Source of the DNA: Pirellulales bacterium
GTDB taxonomy: Bacteria > Planctomycetota > Planctomycetia > Pirellulales > JAEUIK01
DNA length: 64,000 nt
Direction: 5' to 3'
NCBI GenBank assembly: GCA_019694435.1
Contig: JAIBBZ010000005.1
Coordinates: forward strand, 1-64,000
Each line of letters begins with the position of its first letter. Positions within the stretch are counted from its first letter, which is position 1. Below, piece by piece: positions 25,923-33,659 of the stretch. The translations under genes were made by a program, and so were the position numbers. Below the pieces are notes generated by a model. The model was not told the origin of the DNA. It ran no database searches and worked only from the letters and a program-made list of their open reading frames with translations.

Positions 25923-26914
25923 CCCCGCGCAGCGCGGCGCAGAACCAAAAAATCTGGGCGACACGGAACAACCTCGACCGCTGATGCGAATCGAGGCCGT
26001 TTCAGTTCAAAGCGGGTGCAAATCCCGTCCAGGGGGATGACGGGCCATGCTCGACATGGTTCCTTCAACCTGGCTGGCGTAGGGAGTTTTCTGATCGGCG
26101 ACGATCAGGAACCGGGGACTGACCATCCTCGGCGATCTGGCTAAACACCAGACGGCGAAAAGCTCAACTATGAAAGGCCCATCAGAAGGGCTTGCCAGTG
26201 AGCCGTGCAGGAGACGGGTTGCCGAACCGGGAACAGCGATCGTTCAGGGATAACCGGACGCTTCTAGATTCGATCCGGAGAAAGGGCCGTGCCGATGGGC
26301 ACGGCTGCGACTGTGGCGGGAGGGGACTCCCGTACATGGAACGATTCGCCTGAGTTTCGACTCTGACCGACGTGACCTGCATTGCGAAGACTGAAGCTAA
26401 CGTGGGAACCACTATGGCCGCCGGCTGGTAACCGGTGCCTCAACGAAGAACCCCGTGGACCGGCGCGGAAGGGGATGCGTTCCCCGACTTTGCCGCTGCA
26501 TGTTGGTTCGCTTGTCAATGAGGTGCTTCAAACGCCGTAGTGGGGGAGTGGGCTGCAAGTAGGAGAGGCCGGGAGGCCGCGAGTCGCGCTGCAAGGCAGT
26601 GGCCGACTCGTTCGCGTCCGGGGAGTGGGCTCCCCGGATGAGGGCGACGACGAAAGCAGCGACGGGTATTGCTCGTCTGGCATGACGTGCCAGGGGTGGT
26701 GGTGTGCGCGGCGCATGAAGGCCGGCCGGTTGTGAGCATGAGGCTCACGGCTGGACCGGCTTGCGCACAGGCAGCCATTCATCCTTGGTCCTGGAAGAGG
26801 GAGTTCGCTCCACAAGTGGACCGATCGGGAGGTCGGACTACTTATGGCAGCGAAATGACGACGCACCCGACGGGTGTACTTGGACACCGGGAGGGTTCGT
26901 CGTGAGGTTAGAGG

Positions 26915-26983
26915 AGCGGACCGCCTATGAATTAGGCGGCAGCTTGCTAGGAATCTAGTAGCTGCCGCCCGTGGCGGTCCGCT
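26915..26983. repeat. 69-base nested inverted repeat
   Basis: AGCGGACCGCC (26915-26925) pairs with GGCGGTCCGCT (26973-26983), and inside it GGCGGCAGCT (26935-26944) pairs with AGCTGCCGCC (26960-26969), around a 15-base tip containing CTAG-GAAT-CTAG. All 21 stem pairs are perfect. It could be a terminator-like RNA hairpin or a DNA hairpin used by a transposase. Confidence 0.65.
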
Positions 26984-27205
26984 TACAGGCCGATTGGCTT
27001 GCGATCGATGGTGAAACCAGAGCTAAATCCGCGGAGGTTTTTTGCGGGGTTTCCAGAGGCGTTTTTGCGAGGATGGGACGTAGCTGGGCGGCGAGCACGA
27101 GGCTCGCGGCCGTCGATTGTTGAAGATGTTGATTTTGAAGGTGAGCTTGGGGGACTTGGCTCGTTCCAGGAAACAAGTCCCCACACCTTGGTTCGTCGCG
27201 ACGCG

Positions 27206-27559
27206 TTAGGAGCGGAGACGAATCCGGATGCGGCCGCGGGTCAGCGTGATGATGACAGGACCGGTCAGGGCATCGGCATGCCGATCGAGCAACTCAGCGA
27301 GCGCTTGGGTCTGGTCGTCAATCGTCAGTTCGACCAGCCGGACGATCGGCCCGTGGGGCAGGTGACGGACGAAAACCAGTTCGCCAAAATCCTTGTCTTC
27401 GGTGATGAGAATCCGCCCCTCGGCCAGGGCCAGGTCCAGAAGCCGTTGATCGCTGGCCTGGGGATCGATGGATCGGGCCGACACGACATCGTGGGCGCGC
27501 CCGATTAAGAAGGCTTCAAGGGAGCGGGACGAAACGCACACGTCGAGCAGGAACTTCAC
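27206..27559 (-). CDS. DUF5615 PIN-like toxin (second pair)
   Basis: A 117-aa DUF5615 protein starting MKFLLDVCVSSRSLEAFL, with conserved Asp in FLLD, ASDQRLL and ITEDKDFGELV, then PHGPIVRLVEL. It shares the fold order of the toxin at 19013-19345 but little identity, so the two modules were probably acquired separately. The start overlaps the stop of its DUF433 partner (ATGA). Presumed ribonuclease-type toxin. Confidence 0.88.
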   Translation of the reverse strand: MKFLLDVCVSSRSLEAFLIGRAHDVVSARSIDPQASDQRLLDLALAEGRILITEDKDFGELVFVRHLPHGPIVRLVELTIDDQTQALAELLDRHADALTGPVIITLTRGRIRIRLRS

Positions 27560-27861
27560 GACGCATTGGCCCTCACGATCCGCTCATGCACCTGCTCACC
27601 GGCCAGGGCGCGGTGGGCATAGGCCAGGCAGGCCTGGATGTCGGCGGGTTCCAGAAATGGGTACTCCTGCAACAGCTTCTCGGGCGTCTCGCCGGCGGCC
27701 AGCATCCCCAGCACATGCTCGACGGCCATCCGCATCCCGCGGATAATCGGCTTGCCCCCAAAGATGGCCGGATCGACCGTGATTCGCGTGAGGGCTTCGT
27801 CTTCGGTCATGGCAGGGGTCTCCGGTGAAACGCTCTTAGGCCGAGGGTCGGGTTGCTGCAT
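27556..27861 (-). CDS. DUF433 antitoxin (second pair)
   Basis: A 101-aa DUF433 protein: ITVDPAIFGGKPIIRGMRMAVEHVLGMLAAGETPEKLLQEYPFLEPADIQACLAYA matches the family closely (given here in outline: the GGKP-IRG strand, then the helix pair ending with DI-ACL-YA). The start MQQPD is chosen; an internal ATG 17 codons later is also possible and would give the usual short family length. It is divergent from the 28044 gene. Confidence 0.87.
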   Translation of the reverse strand: MQQPDPRPKSVSPETPAMTEDEALTRITVDPAIFGGKPIIRGMRMAVEHVLGMLAAGETPEKLLQEYPFLEPADIQACLAYAHRALAGEQVHERIVRANAS

Positions 27862-28043
27862 GGTGTCATTCTGACACAGCCTGCCACATGGCGTCCAGAA
27901 TTCGCTGCGCCGGGGCTGTTGTTGATGCAGGACACCGAATGGCCATTCGGAAGTTCGATCCCCTTGCGGCCGCCAGCCGCAAGGTGCGCCAGGCAACTCA
28001 ACCCACCGGCTGGCCCATAACAGACAATGTGCGACAGGGGTGG

Positions 28044-28703
28044 ATGGTCGAGGCCACGAGCGTGGAAGGTTTCGTCCAGCAGGTGGTGCAGTACATCACG
28101 CACGGTTATCGATATTTTGTCACCGGCTCGATCCCGGCCGGTAAGGATCCGCGCGCCGTCGACGCCAAGCTCTTGGAGCGCTACGCAATCCAAGCGACCA
28201 AGTGGACTCGGGCTCGACGCAAGCAACAAGGGCAGGCGAACCTCCGCTACCTGCGCCACGGCCGGTTCTTTGTGATCCTGGCCACGCCGGGCAGGCACCC
28301 GTTCTTTGAACAGGAGCGGGCCGTCATCAAGGACGTGCGCGAGGTGCCGATCAAGCATGCCGGGTACTCGATCAGCTATCGACCCGGCGGGCGCCGCAAA
28401 GACGGCAGCCCTGACCTGAAGTATCGGGCCCACGTACGAATTGAGACCCGGCGGTACAGGGAACTGAAGGACTATTTCACGGGCCTGGCCACCCATCGCA
28501 CGGCCGAAAAACTTGCGGCCGAGTTCTGGTCGGTGCCGTTTGAACCCTATGCGCCGATTCGGCGTCAACTGCTCAACATCCTGCGAGCCGTGAACACGGC
28601 CCGACAGGCAGCCGGTTTTGAAAAGCTGCGTTACTCGGTGCTGCGCTACAAGCGGCGGATTGTGAAGCCGTTTGCCGAATGGCCGCTCGACAAGGCGGCG
28701 TAG
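28044..28703 (+). CDS. Hypothetical element protein, about 219 aa
   Basis: A basic, well-ordered protein (start MVEATSVEGF after AGGGG). The N-terminal half has VQYITHGYRYFVTGSIPAGKD and LRYLRHGRFFVILATPG; the middle has two positively charged strands; the C-terminus is helical. The density of Arg, Lys and aromatic residues suggests nucleic-acid contact, but no catalytic motif is recognised. An upstream in-frame extension to 27888 exists. It lies between a toxin-antitoxin pair and the second recombinase. Confidence 0.7.
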   Translation: MVEATSVEGFVQQVVQYITHGYRYFVTGSIPAGKDPRAVDAKLLERYAIQATKWTRARRKQQGQANLRYLRHGRFFVILATPGRHPFFEQERAVIKDVREVPIKHAGYSISYRPGGRRKDGSPDLKYRAHVRIETRRYRELKDYFTGLATHRTAEKLAAEFWSVPFEPYAPIRRQLLNILRAVNTARQAAGFEKLRYSVLRYKRRIVKPFAEWPLDKAA

Positions 28704-28762
28704 GCGACGCCTGCCCGAGAAAGCCCGACGACGGTGTGGCGAATCTGAAGAGGCATGCACCG

Positions 28763-29788
28763 CTAACCGATCACGATCCGCTCGATCTCATCGAGGGTCA
28801 GTTCGTCGCTGGTGCGATCGTAGAGCTTGGTTGTGCGGGGCGATTCATGAGCCGCGATGGCTTGGGCACCCTCAATGGTCCCGCCGTTTCCCAAATAAAC
28901 CGTGATGCCCGTGGCGCGAAACGAGTGACAGCAGATGGATGCCGGTAGTCCGATCGCCCGGCAGCGGCGCTTGATCATCCGCAGGGCGTCACCACGTGAC
29001 ATGGGTCGGAGCGTGAGCCGACCATGGCGATCGATGGTGCGGAAGAGGGGAGACCGCTTGTCGGCGCCGATGCCTGCGGCTTGCAGGTAGGCGTCGAGAT
29101 AGGCCTCGGCCGAGTGATGAGCCGGCACTTCATGCCGCTTGCCGCCTTTTTCGTGGAGCCGAAACCACCACCGCTTGCCCTCGCTGTAATAGTCTTCCAC
29201 CCGCATCGACACGGCGGCTGAAACGCGGGCGAAGCTGTAAACCATCACGCCGATCAAGGCCCGGTCGCGCAGGCCAACAATCGTGCCCAAGTCAATCGAC
29301 TCGAACAACTGCCGGGCCTGGTCGGCGGTGAGCACGGGCGTTTTGCCGCGCTTGACGACGTGTTTGGGACCGCGGACCGAGCTGGCCGGATTGGCCGACA
29401 CGATCTGGCCGACCACCAGCCAATCAAACAGCATGCGAATCGCCGCCAAATGCTGTTTGACGGTCGGCGGCTCATAGGCCGTCGCCAGATCCTCGATGTA
29501 GCCGGCGACGACGATCGGCTGCACCTGGTCGAGCGATTGGACGCCGCGGGCATCGGCCCAGTCTAAAAAGCCGGCCACCGCTCGGGCATACGCGTCCCGC
29601 GTGTTGGCATTGCGAATCTGAGCGGCAAAGAATTCGACGAACCGCCGCATGGCGGCCGGTCCGGCCGTAGCGATCAACCGTGGCAGCGGCAGGGCTGCAT
29701 TCCCAGGGATCGTCGACAGTTCGGGTTGATCCGTCACTTGAGAACGATGTCTCGGTTGCCGCCGTCCCGCAAGCCCCCAAAGCCGCAT
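28763..29788 (-). CDS. Second tyrosine recombinase (Xer/integrase-like)
   Basis: A 341-aa recombinase with an N-terminal SAM-like core-binding domain (about 45-130) and a complete catalytic set: Arg188 in FARVSA, Lys214, His288-x-x-Arg291, His314 and Tyr323. The start MRLWGL has a clear AAAGGA site; a long upstream extension overlaps the opposite-strand 29918 gene and is rejected. It is unlike the tRNA-side integrase. It might resolve multimers of the circular element, or have brought in part of the cargo. It lies far from either att site. Confidence 0.88.
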   Translation of the reverse strand: MRLWGLAGRRQPRHRSQVTDQPELSTIPGNAALPLPRLIATAGPAAMRRFVEFFAAQIRNANTRDAYARAVAGFLDWADARGVQSLDQVQPIVVAGYIEDLATAYEPPTVKQHLAAIRMLFDWLVVGQIVSANPASSVRGPKHVVKRGKTPVLTADQARQLFESIDLGTIVGLRDRALIGVMVYSFARVSAAVSMRVEDYYSEGKRWWFRLHEKGGKRHEVPAHHSAEAYLDAYLQAAGIGADKRSPLFRTIDRHGRLTLRPMSRGDALRMIKRRCRAIGLPASICCHSFRATGITVYLGNGGTIEGAQAIAAHESPRTTKLYDRTSDELTLDEIERIVIG

Positions 29789-29917
29789 AACGTCCTTTAT
29801 GAGGCGGCCGGATCCGTCCTTGCGAACCGCGCGGATTGCGCGCTCTTGCGATGCGAACCTAAGCCGAGAAAATGGTCGTCTGGATTGCGTCCGGTGTGAG
29901 CCAGCAAGGAACTCGTC

Positions 29918-30532
29918 ATGCCCCGCGCATCGAAACCCGAAGCCAATAAATCGGCGCTCGTCTTTCATTTCAAGCTCACGCTGTTGGAAGTGCAGCCGCT
30001 CATCTGGCGGCGGGTCCAGGTGCCCGACGGCACGCTGGACAAGCTGCACGAGCACATTCAAACCGCGATGGGCTGGACCAACTCGCACCTGCATCAATTC
30101 GAGATCGCTGGCCGGCGCTACGGCGATCCCGAATTGCTGGATAATGGCTGGGAGGAAGATGACTTCGTCGATTCGACCAAGCTGCGTCTGAGCCGGCTAC
30201 TGGACAAGAAGCGAAAATCCTTTCGCTTCTACTACGAATACGACTTCGGTGACGGCTGGCGGCACGAGATCGTCTACGAAGGCGCCTTGCCTGCCGAATC
30301 GAACGTGAAGTATCCGCGCTGTGTCGATGGGGCCCGGGCTTGTCCTCCGGAAGATGTCGGCGGCCCCTGGGGCTACGCGGACTGTCTGGAAGCGCTGCGC
30401 AATCCCAAGCACCAAGAACATAGAGAGATGCGGGAGTGGATTGGCGGCCGCTTCGATCCCGAGAAGTTCGCGGCTGCGACCGCCACCAAGGCCATGCAAC
30501 GCGGCCTACCCGACTGGCGCAAGCTGCGCTGA
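29918..30532 (+). CDS. pRiA4b ORF-3 family protein
   Basis: A 204-aa protein of the family named after plasmid pRiA4b ORF-3. Diagnostic pieces are FHFKLTLLEVQPLIWRRVQV, LDKLHEHIQTAMGW-NSHLHQFEI and FYYEYDFGDGWRHEI, then PRCVDGARACPPEDVGGPWGY. Members are common on plasmids, elements and in planctomycete genomes; biochemical function is not known. A good AAGGAA site precedes the start. It is divergent from the recombinase. Confidence 0.92.
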   Translation: MPRASKPEANKSALVFHFKLTLLEVQPLIWRRVQVPDGTLDKLHEHIQTAMGWTNSHLHQFEIAGRRYGDPELLDNGWEEDDFVDSTKLRLSRLLDKKRKSFRFYYEYDFGDGWRHEIVYEGALPAESNVKYPRCVDGARACPPEDVGGPWGYADCLEALRNPKHQEHREMREWIGGRFDPEKFAAATATKAMQRGLPDWRKLR

Positions 30533-30599
30533 GCGAGGCCAGGAGGATGGCTCGGCGCCGTACCATGAACCGCAGTCGGCAGCACGGCCATCCATAAGT

Positions 30600-30857
30600 C
30601 TAGCGCCGCTTGGGTCCGGACAGTCGCGCCTCATATTCCGCGACAAACTCGGCCAAGCTCATGCCTAGGGCCCGGCAAAAGACGCGCAACTGAACCACAT
30701 CCAAGCGGCGTTCGCCCCGCTCGCACTTACTGACAAACGACTGCTGCTCCCCAAGTCGTTTGGCAAGTTGGGCTTGAGTCAGGCCGGCTTGTTCGCGGCG
30801 TTGCCGCAGCGACTCCAACAAGACGGTGTATTCACGGGTAAACGTCGTTTTTCGCAT
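30600..30857 (-). CDS. XRE-family helix-turn-helix regulator
   Basis: An 85-aa Cro/CI-type protein: LRQRREQAGLTQAQLAKRL, then GEQQSFVSKCERGERRLDVVQL, a full HTH_3 domain with little else. Such small XRE proteins often control toxin-antitoxin or transfer genes. No partner toxin gene is adjacent: the convergent neighbour is the pRiA4b protein and the divergent one a membrane protein. The target is unknown. Confidence 0.88.
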   Translation of the reverse strand: MRKTTFTREYTVLLESLRQRREQAGLTQAQLAKRLGEQQSFVSKCERGERRLDVVQLRVFCRALGMSLAEFVAEYEARLSGPKRR

Positions 30858-31024
30858 GGTGGCCCTTGTCAGCCGGGGCCGCCGATCGTAGATTCCAAAA
30901 ACGGATAGTCGAAAAGCGGATATAAGGTTATTCGGGACCCGGCTCGATCGGTTGGCGCAAATGACGATGAACGCATGCTCCGCCCGATCCTTGCCGCCCT
31001 GCCGCCGGCTGGCCGCAAGGCGCC

Positions 31025-31669
31025 TTGGACACATTCAACGGCAGAAACTTTGGCATCCTGATCGCCTACGTCCTCCCGGGCTTCGTCGCCCTCTGGGGCT
31101 TGGGCCAATTCTCACCGACAATCGCGGCGTGGATCGCCGCCACTCAGCCATCCTCCCCGTCGGTGGGCGGCTTTCTGTTTGTCCTGCTGGCGTCGCTCGC
31201 CGTGGGCATGACGGTCAGCGCCGTGCGGTGGTTGGTGGTGGACACGCTGCTGCATCGGACGGGACTGTCGGCCCCCGAGTGGGATTTTTCGAGATTCCAA
31301 GCCAACCTGCCGGCCTTCGAGGCGCTGGTCGAGAACCACTATCGCTATTACCAGTTTTACGCCAATGGCTTTATCGCCCTGGCCTTGACGGCGACGGCCT
31401 GGGCCGCTGCACCGGCAGGCGCCGCGGAGCGAACCGCTTGGATTTGGGTGGGGGTTCTGATGCTGGAGGGCGTGTTGCTCGCCAGTGCCCGGGACACCCT
31501 GCAAAAGTATTACCGGAAGACGAGTCGTCTTCTGGGCACCTTGGAAAGCTCGGAAAGGAGCGACTGCGATGACCAACGGACACCACGATTCTCCCCTGAT
31601 CCGCAAGCCGACCACCAAGCCGGCGCCCAAGAAATCCCCAGCCACCAAGCAAGTGGCGAAGAAGAATGA
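31025..31669 (+). CDS. Integral membrane protein
   Basis: A 214-aa protein with four likely membrane segments (about 9-27, 46-68, 110-130, 139-155) and a long polar C-terminal tail rich in His, Gln and Glu. Start is TTG (MDTFNGRNFG). The start MDTFNGRNFGILIAYVLPGF pattern is seen in small membrane proteins of unknown function in planctomycetes. A second small frame with its own ribosome-binding site overlaps its 3' end. Function unknown. Confidence 0.6.
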   Translation: MDTFNGRNFGILIAYVLPGFVALWGLGQFSPTIAAWIAATQPSSPSVGGFLFVLLASLAVGMTVSAVRWLVVDTLLHRTGLSAPEWDFSRFQANLPAFEALVENHYRYYQFYANGFIALALTATAWAAAPAGAAERTAWIWVGVLMLEGVLLASARDTLQKYYRKTSRLLGTLESSERSDCDDQRTPRFSPDPQADHQAGAQEIPSHQASGEEE

Positions 31670-31682
31670 GCCGCGCCGCTAG
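31569..31682 (+). CDS. Short basic peptide overlapping the membrane-protein gene
   Basis: A 37-aa open frame (MTNGHHDSPLIRKP...KKNEPRR) in another frame than the upstream gene, with a good site AAAGGAG 8 bases before the ATG. It has 11 Lys or Arg residues and three Pro, so it should be unfolded and could bind nucleic acid. It ends 36 bases before a strong bidirectional terminator, which supports it being the last cistron. Confidence 0.4.
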   Translation: MTNGHHDSPLIRKPTTKPAPKKSPATKQVAKKNEPRR

Positions 31683-31717
31683 CCGGCTGTGCCGCGACGC
31701 AACTGCTCGGGATGAGA

Positions 31718-31749
31718 AGGAGGCCCGGTGGTGCACCAGCGGGCCTTCT
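31718..31749. terminator. Bidirectional terminator between convergent genes
   Basis: AGGCCCG (31721-31727) pairs with CGGGCCT (31740-31746), extended outside by further pairs, around a loop with the palindrome TGGTGCACCA. It sits between the plus-strand membrane-protein operon and the minus-strand 31797 gene. Confidence 0.6.
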
Positions 31750-31796
31750 GGAGGGGATGGGGATGCCGACTTCGTGTCGCGTCCCCTCCCCTCAAC

Positions 31797-32051
31797 CTAT
31801 GCCTTGTCTTCCGATGTGGCCGCACCTTGCTGCTCGAAGATCCAAGTGTGGGCCAAATCGGCCACCTTGGACACCAACGGCAGGTCGTCGCGCGAGAAGC
31901 TCTCGGTCGACTTCCAGGTGTTGCCATCCTTGTAGATCCGAGCCAGCGTCACGTTGTGCCGGACGCCGTTCTCGGTCTCGTTCGCCCACACGGCCGCCTT
32001 AATGCGACCCAAGCGAACTTCGTGGACAGGCTTCGTTTTCGTCGTACTCAT
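31797..32051 (-). CDS. Small element protein, paralogue of the 8618-8887 product
   Basis: An 84-aa protein with strong ribosome-binding site GGAGGAAAG. Core order LGRIKAAVWANETENG, then RIYKDGNTWKSTESFS and a C-terminal helix, matching the 89-aa product of 8618-8887 in the same order and spacing. It lies 25 bases after the DUF932 gene in the same operon. Such small proteins recur near DUF932 on plasmids; no function is established. Confidence 0.72.
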   Translation of the reverse strand: MSTTKTKPVHEVRLGRIKAAVWANETENGVRHNVTLARIYKDGNTWKSTESFSRDDLPLVSKVADLAHTWIFEQQGAATSEDKA

Positions 32052-32076
32052 CGAACTTTCCTCCAACGTCACAGAA

Positions 32077-33135
32077 CTACGCAACCAAAGCCAAAAGCCG
32101 CGCGGCTTTCTGATCGGCCTCGTTGCGATCCCCGGCATGCTTCAGTTCCTGGGTCAAGCGCGTGAGCGCATCGACCACAGCGAACACGGTGAAGCGCCCG
32201 TGTTCTTCGGCGAGCTTGAGCGCACGCTTGGCCAGCTCCCGGGTAATCCCCTGCTTGCCCAGCACTTGCTCGACCTCTTCGGCGTCGTCGCCGAGCGAAG
32301 TCTGCATCGCCTTCCGCACGACCTGGACGAACCCGTCCCGGCGTGCGTCCCGCTTGGCCACCAACTCGGCAAGGATGCGGCGGATATCTCCGAGCGCCTC
32401 CCCGACCCGCGAGGTGTGCTTGCGGGTGAACTCAACAACCTCCGTGGCGTCCCAAACGATGTGGTTTTGGCACACCGCCTGAAACCAGAAGGTCGAAATG
32501 CCGACCGTGCGTCGTCCGACCTCGCTGTTCCAGACGAAGAACCCCGGCGCAAACGCCTGGCCTTCGATCTCGGTCCAACCGGTCGGGTCGATCAGGAAGC
32601 AGAACATGTCCTGCTCCCCGGCATACAGGCCCGTGGCGCCGTTGAAGCCAACCTGTGGGGGTTGGAAGTCCACGGCGAATTCCCGGACTATCGACAGCAC
32701 GTCGGCGTTGTACAGCCGCGTGTAGCTGGTCGTGTGGATCGACCGCAGTTGGTCACCGGCGGTGAACAACTGAAACGGTTTGCCCTCACGAGGCAGCATC
32801 TCGCCGAACACGCGGCAGGCCGTGTCGGCCGAGAGCCGATTGACCGTGTCCTTGCCGACACCGGCCAGCCGGCACAACTGGGTAAAGCTCCAGTCGTTCA
32901 TCTCCAGGACGCCTGAGCTACTCCCTGGACCGTCGCTGCCGTCCTGGTTTCCCGTGGCCAAGAGCAGCCGCTGGGTCAAACCGGGACGCGTCGACAGCCG
33001 CACGGGCGGCACCCAATGTTCCTGGGACGCAGCGCGCTGCGCGAGACAATGCTCGTGCAACGCCGTCAAGGACGAGAACGTCTCGTCCGGCGAACGTTGG
33101 AAGAGTTCGCGATGAGCTTGGGTCAGGTTCTGCAT
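32077..33135 (-). CDS. DUF932 protein (phage/plasmid-like)
   Basis: A 352-aa DUF932 protein. Typical pieces: WSFTQLCRLAGVGKDTVNRLSADTA, then LRSIHTTSYTRLYNADVL, LYAGEQDMFCFLIDP, FFVWNSEVGRRTVGISTFWFQAVCQNHIVWDA and a helical C-terminus. DUF932 proteins are widespread on plasmids, phages and integrative elements, and their role is unknown. The ribosome-binding site is AGGAG. It is the first gene of a two-gene operon with the 84-aa paralogue. Confidence 0.9.
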   Translation of the reverse strand: MQNLTQAHRELFQRSPDETFSSLTALHEHCLAQRAASQEHWVPPVRLSTRPGLTQRLLLATGNQDGSDGPGSSSGVLEMNDWSFTQLCRLAGVGKDTVNRLSADTACRVFGEMLPREGKPFQLFTAGDQLRSIHTTSYTRLYNADVLSIVREFAVDFQPPQVGFNGATGLYAGEQDMFCFLIDPTGWTEIEGQAFAPGFFVWNSEVGRRTVGISTFWFQAVCQNHIVWDATEVVEFTRKHTSRVGEALGDIRRILAELVAKRDARRDGFVQVVRKAMQTSLGDDAEEVEQVLGKQGITRELAKRALKLAEEHGRFTVFAVVDALTRLTQELKHAGDRNEADQKAARLLALVA

Positions 33136-33485
33136 GACCGAACTCCTGGGACTAAGAAAACAAACAACACGAAACCGACCAGGGCGCCGTGGCTACGGCG
33201 ATCTAGTCGGTCTCGGCTGCTGCGCTCTTGCTCCAGCGAATCGTCTACGAGCCTGATAACCTTGCATGCACCACCGATCTCCCGCAGGGAAGCGCACTCC
33301 CCTCCCCTGCGCGAGTCGTTGATTCAGAATCGGCGCGATGCGCCGCCACCTTGATGAGAGATATGCGGTCCTCAGGGTTCCGCGTCGCCTATCGCCCCCG
33401 AGCCGCGTCCCTTGGGTGGGAATCATCCTGATGAAGAATGCCCGCTCCTTTCCGGCGGGCATTGGGTTGTTGGAAAACCTTCGAT
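33136..33485 (-). promoter_or_regulatory. Leader region of the DUF932 operon
   Basis: No gene was found in this 350-base stretch. It should contain the promoter of the DUF932 operon. Its right end holds the strong hairpin described at 33437-33463. Confidence 0.35.
33437..33463 (-). terminator. Hairpin downstream of the zinc-ribbon gene
   Basis: AATGCCCGC (33437-33445) and GCGGGCATT (33455-33463) form a perfect 9-bp stem 23 bases after the stop codon of the minus-strand zinc-ribbon gene. The U-run is poor (CTTC), so termination may be partial. Confidence 0.5.
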
Positions 33486-33659
33486 TCAAGCGGACTCGGT
33501 CGGATCGGGCTCGAATTGGACTTCGTCGTCCCAATAGTCGAACCCCGTGTCGCAATCGAGGCAGCCGGCGATGTTGTACAGGTCGGTACGATCCGGCCCG
33601 ACCGCATCATCCGGGATCTCGACCTTGGCCCCACACTGCGGACACTGAACGAAGTACAC
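33486..33659 (-). CDS. Small zinc-ribbon protein
   Basis: A 57-aa protein: MYFVQCPQCGAKVEIPDD, then a second knuckle CLDC before an acidic tail (DDEVQFEPDPTE). Two CxxC pairs 24 residues apart make a four-Cys zinc ribbon. The GTG start at 33659 follows the near-perfect site AGGAGGATTGCC. A much longer open frame upstream reads through tRNA-like sequence and is rejected. Probably a small DNA, RNA or protein-binding accessory factor. Confidence 0.65.
   Translation of the reverse strand: MYFVQCPQCGAKVEIPDDAVGPDRTDLYNIAGCLDCDTGFDYWDDEVQFEPDPTESA

Larger units (their letters stand above)
25325..26983 (+). ncRNA. ~1.7-kb gene-free, highly structured region (candidate large RNA)
   Basis: From 25195 to 27205 no credible gene is found on either strand. 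Instead perfect or near-perfect hairpins follow one another on the plus strand: TGCAAACGC/GCGTTTGCA (25325-25347), CCTGGT-GCCC-ACCAGG, CGGGAG-GGGA-CTCCCG, GGCC-GGGA-GGCC, TCCGGGGAG-TGGG-CTCCCCGGA, GGAG-TTCG-CTCC and others. Several have GNRA or UUCG loops, typical of folded RNA. A group II intron domain V-like hairpin lies at 25548-25583 and a 69-base nested hairpin closes the region at 26915-26983. It could be intron remnants or a large non-coding RNA. Confidence 0.5.

Noticed and set aside
25670-26068. Open frames of 118-157 aa on both strands between 25.3 and 26.1 kb
   Set aside because: Low-complexity Arg/Ser/Pro/Ala composition, no ribosome-binding sites, and they run through stable hairpins and the structured repeat.
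27807-28760. 317-aa minus-strand frame opposite the 28044 gene
   Set aside because: The plus-strand frame has better amino-acid patterns and a ribosome-binding site, and the minus frame overlaps the DUF433 gene.
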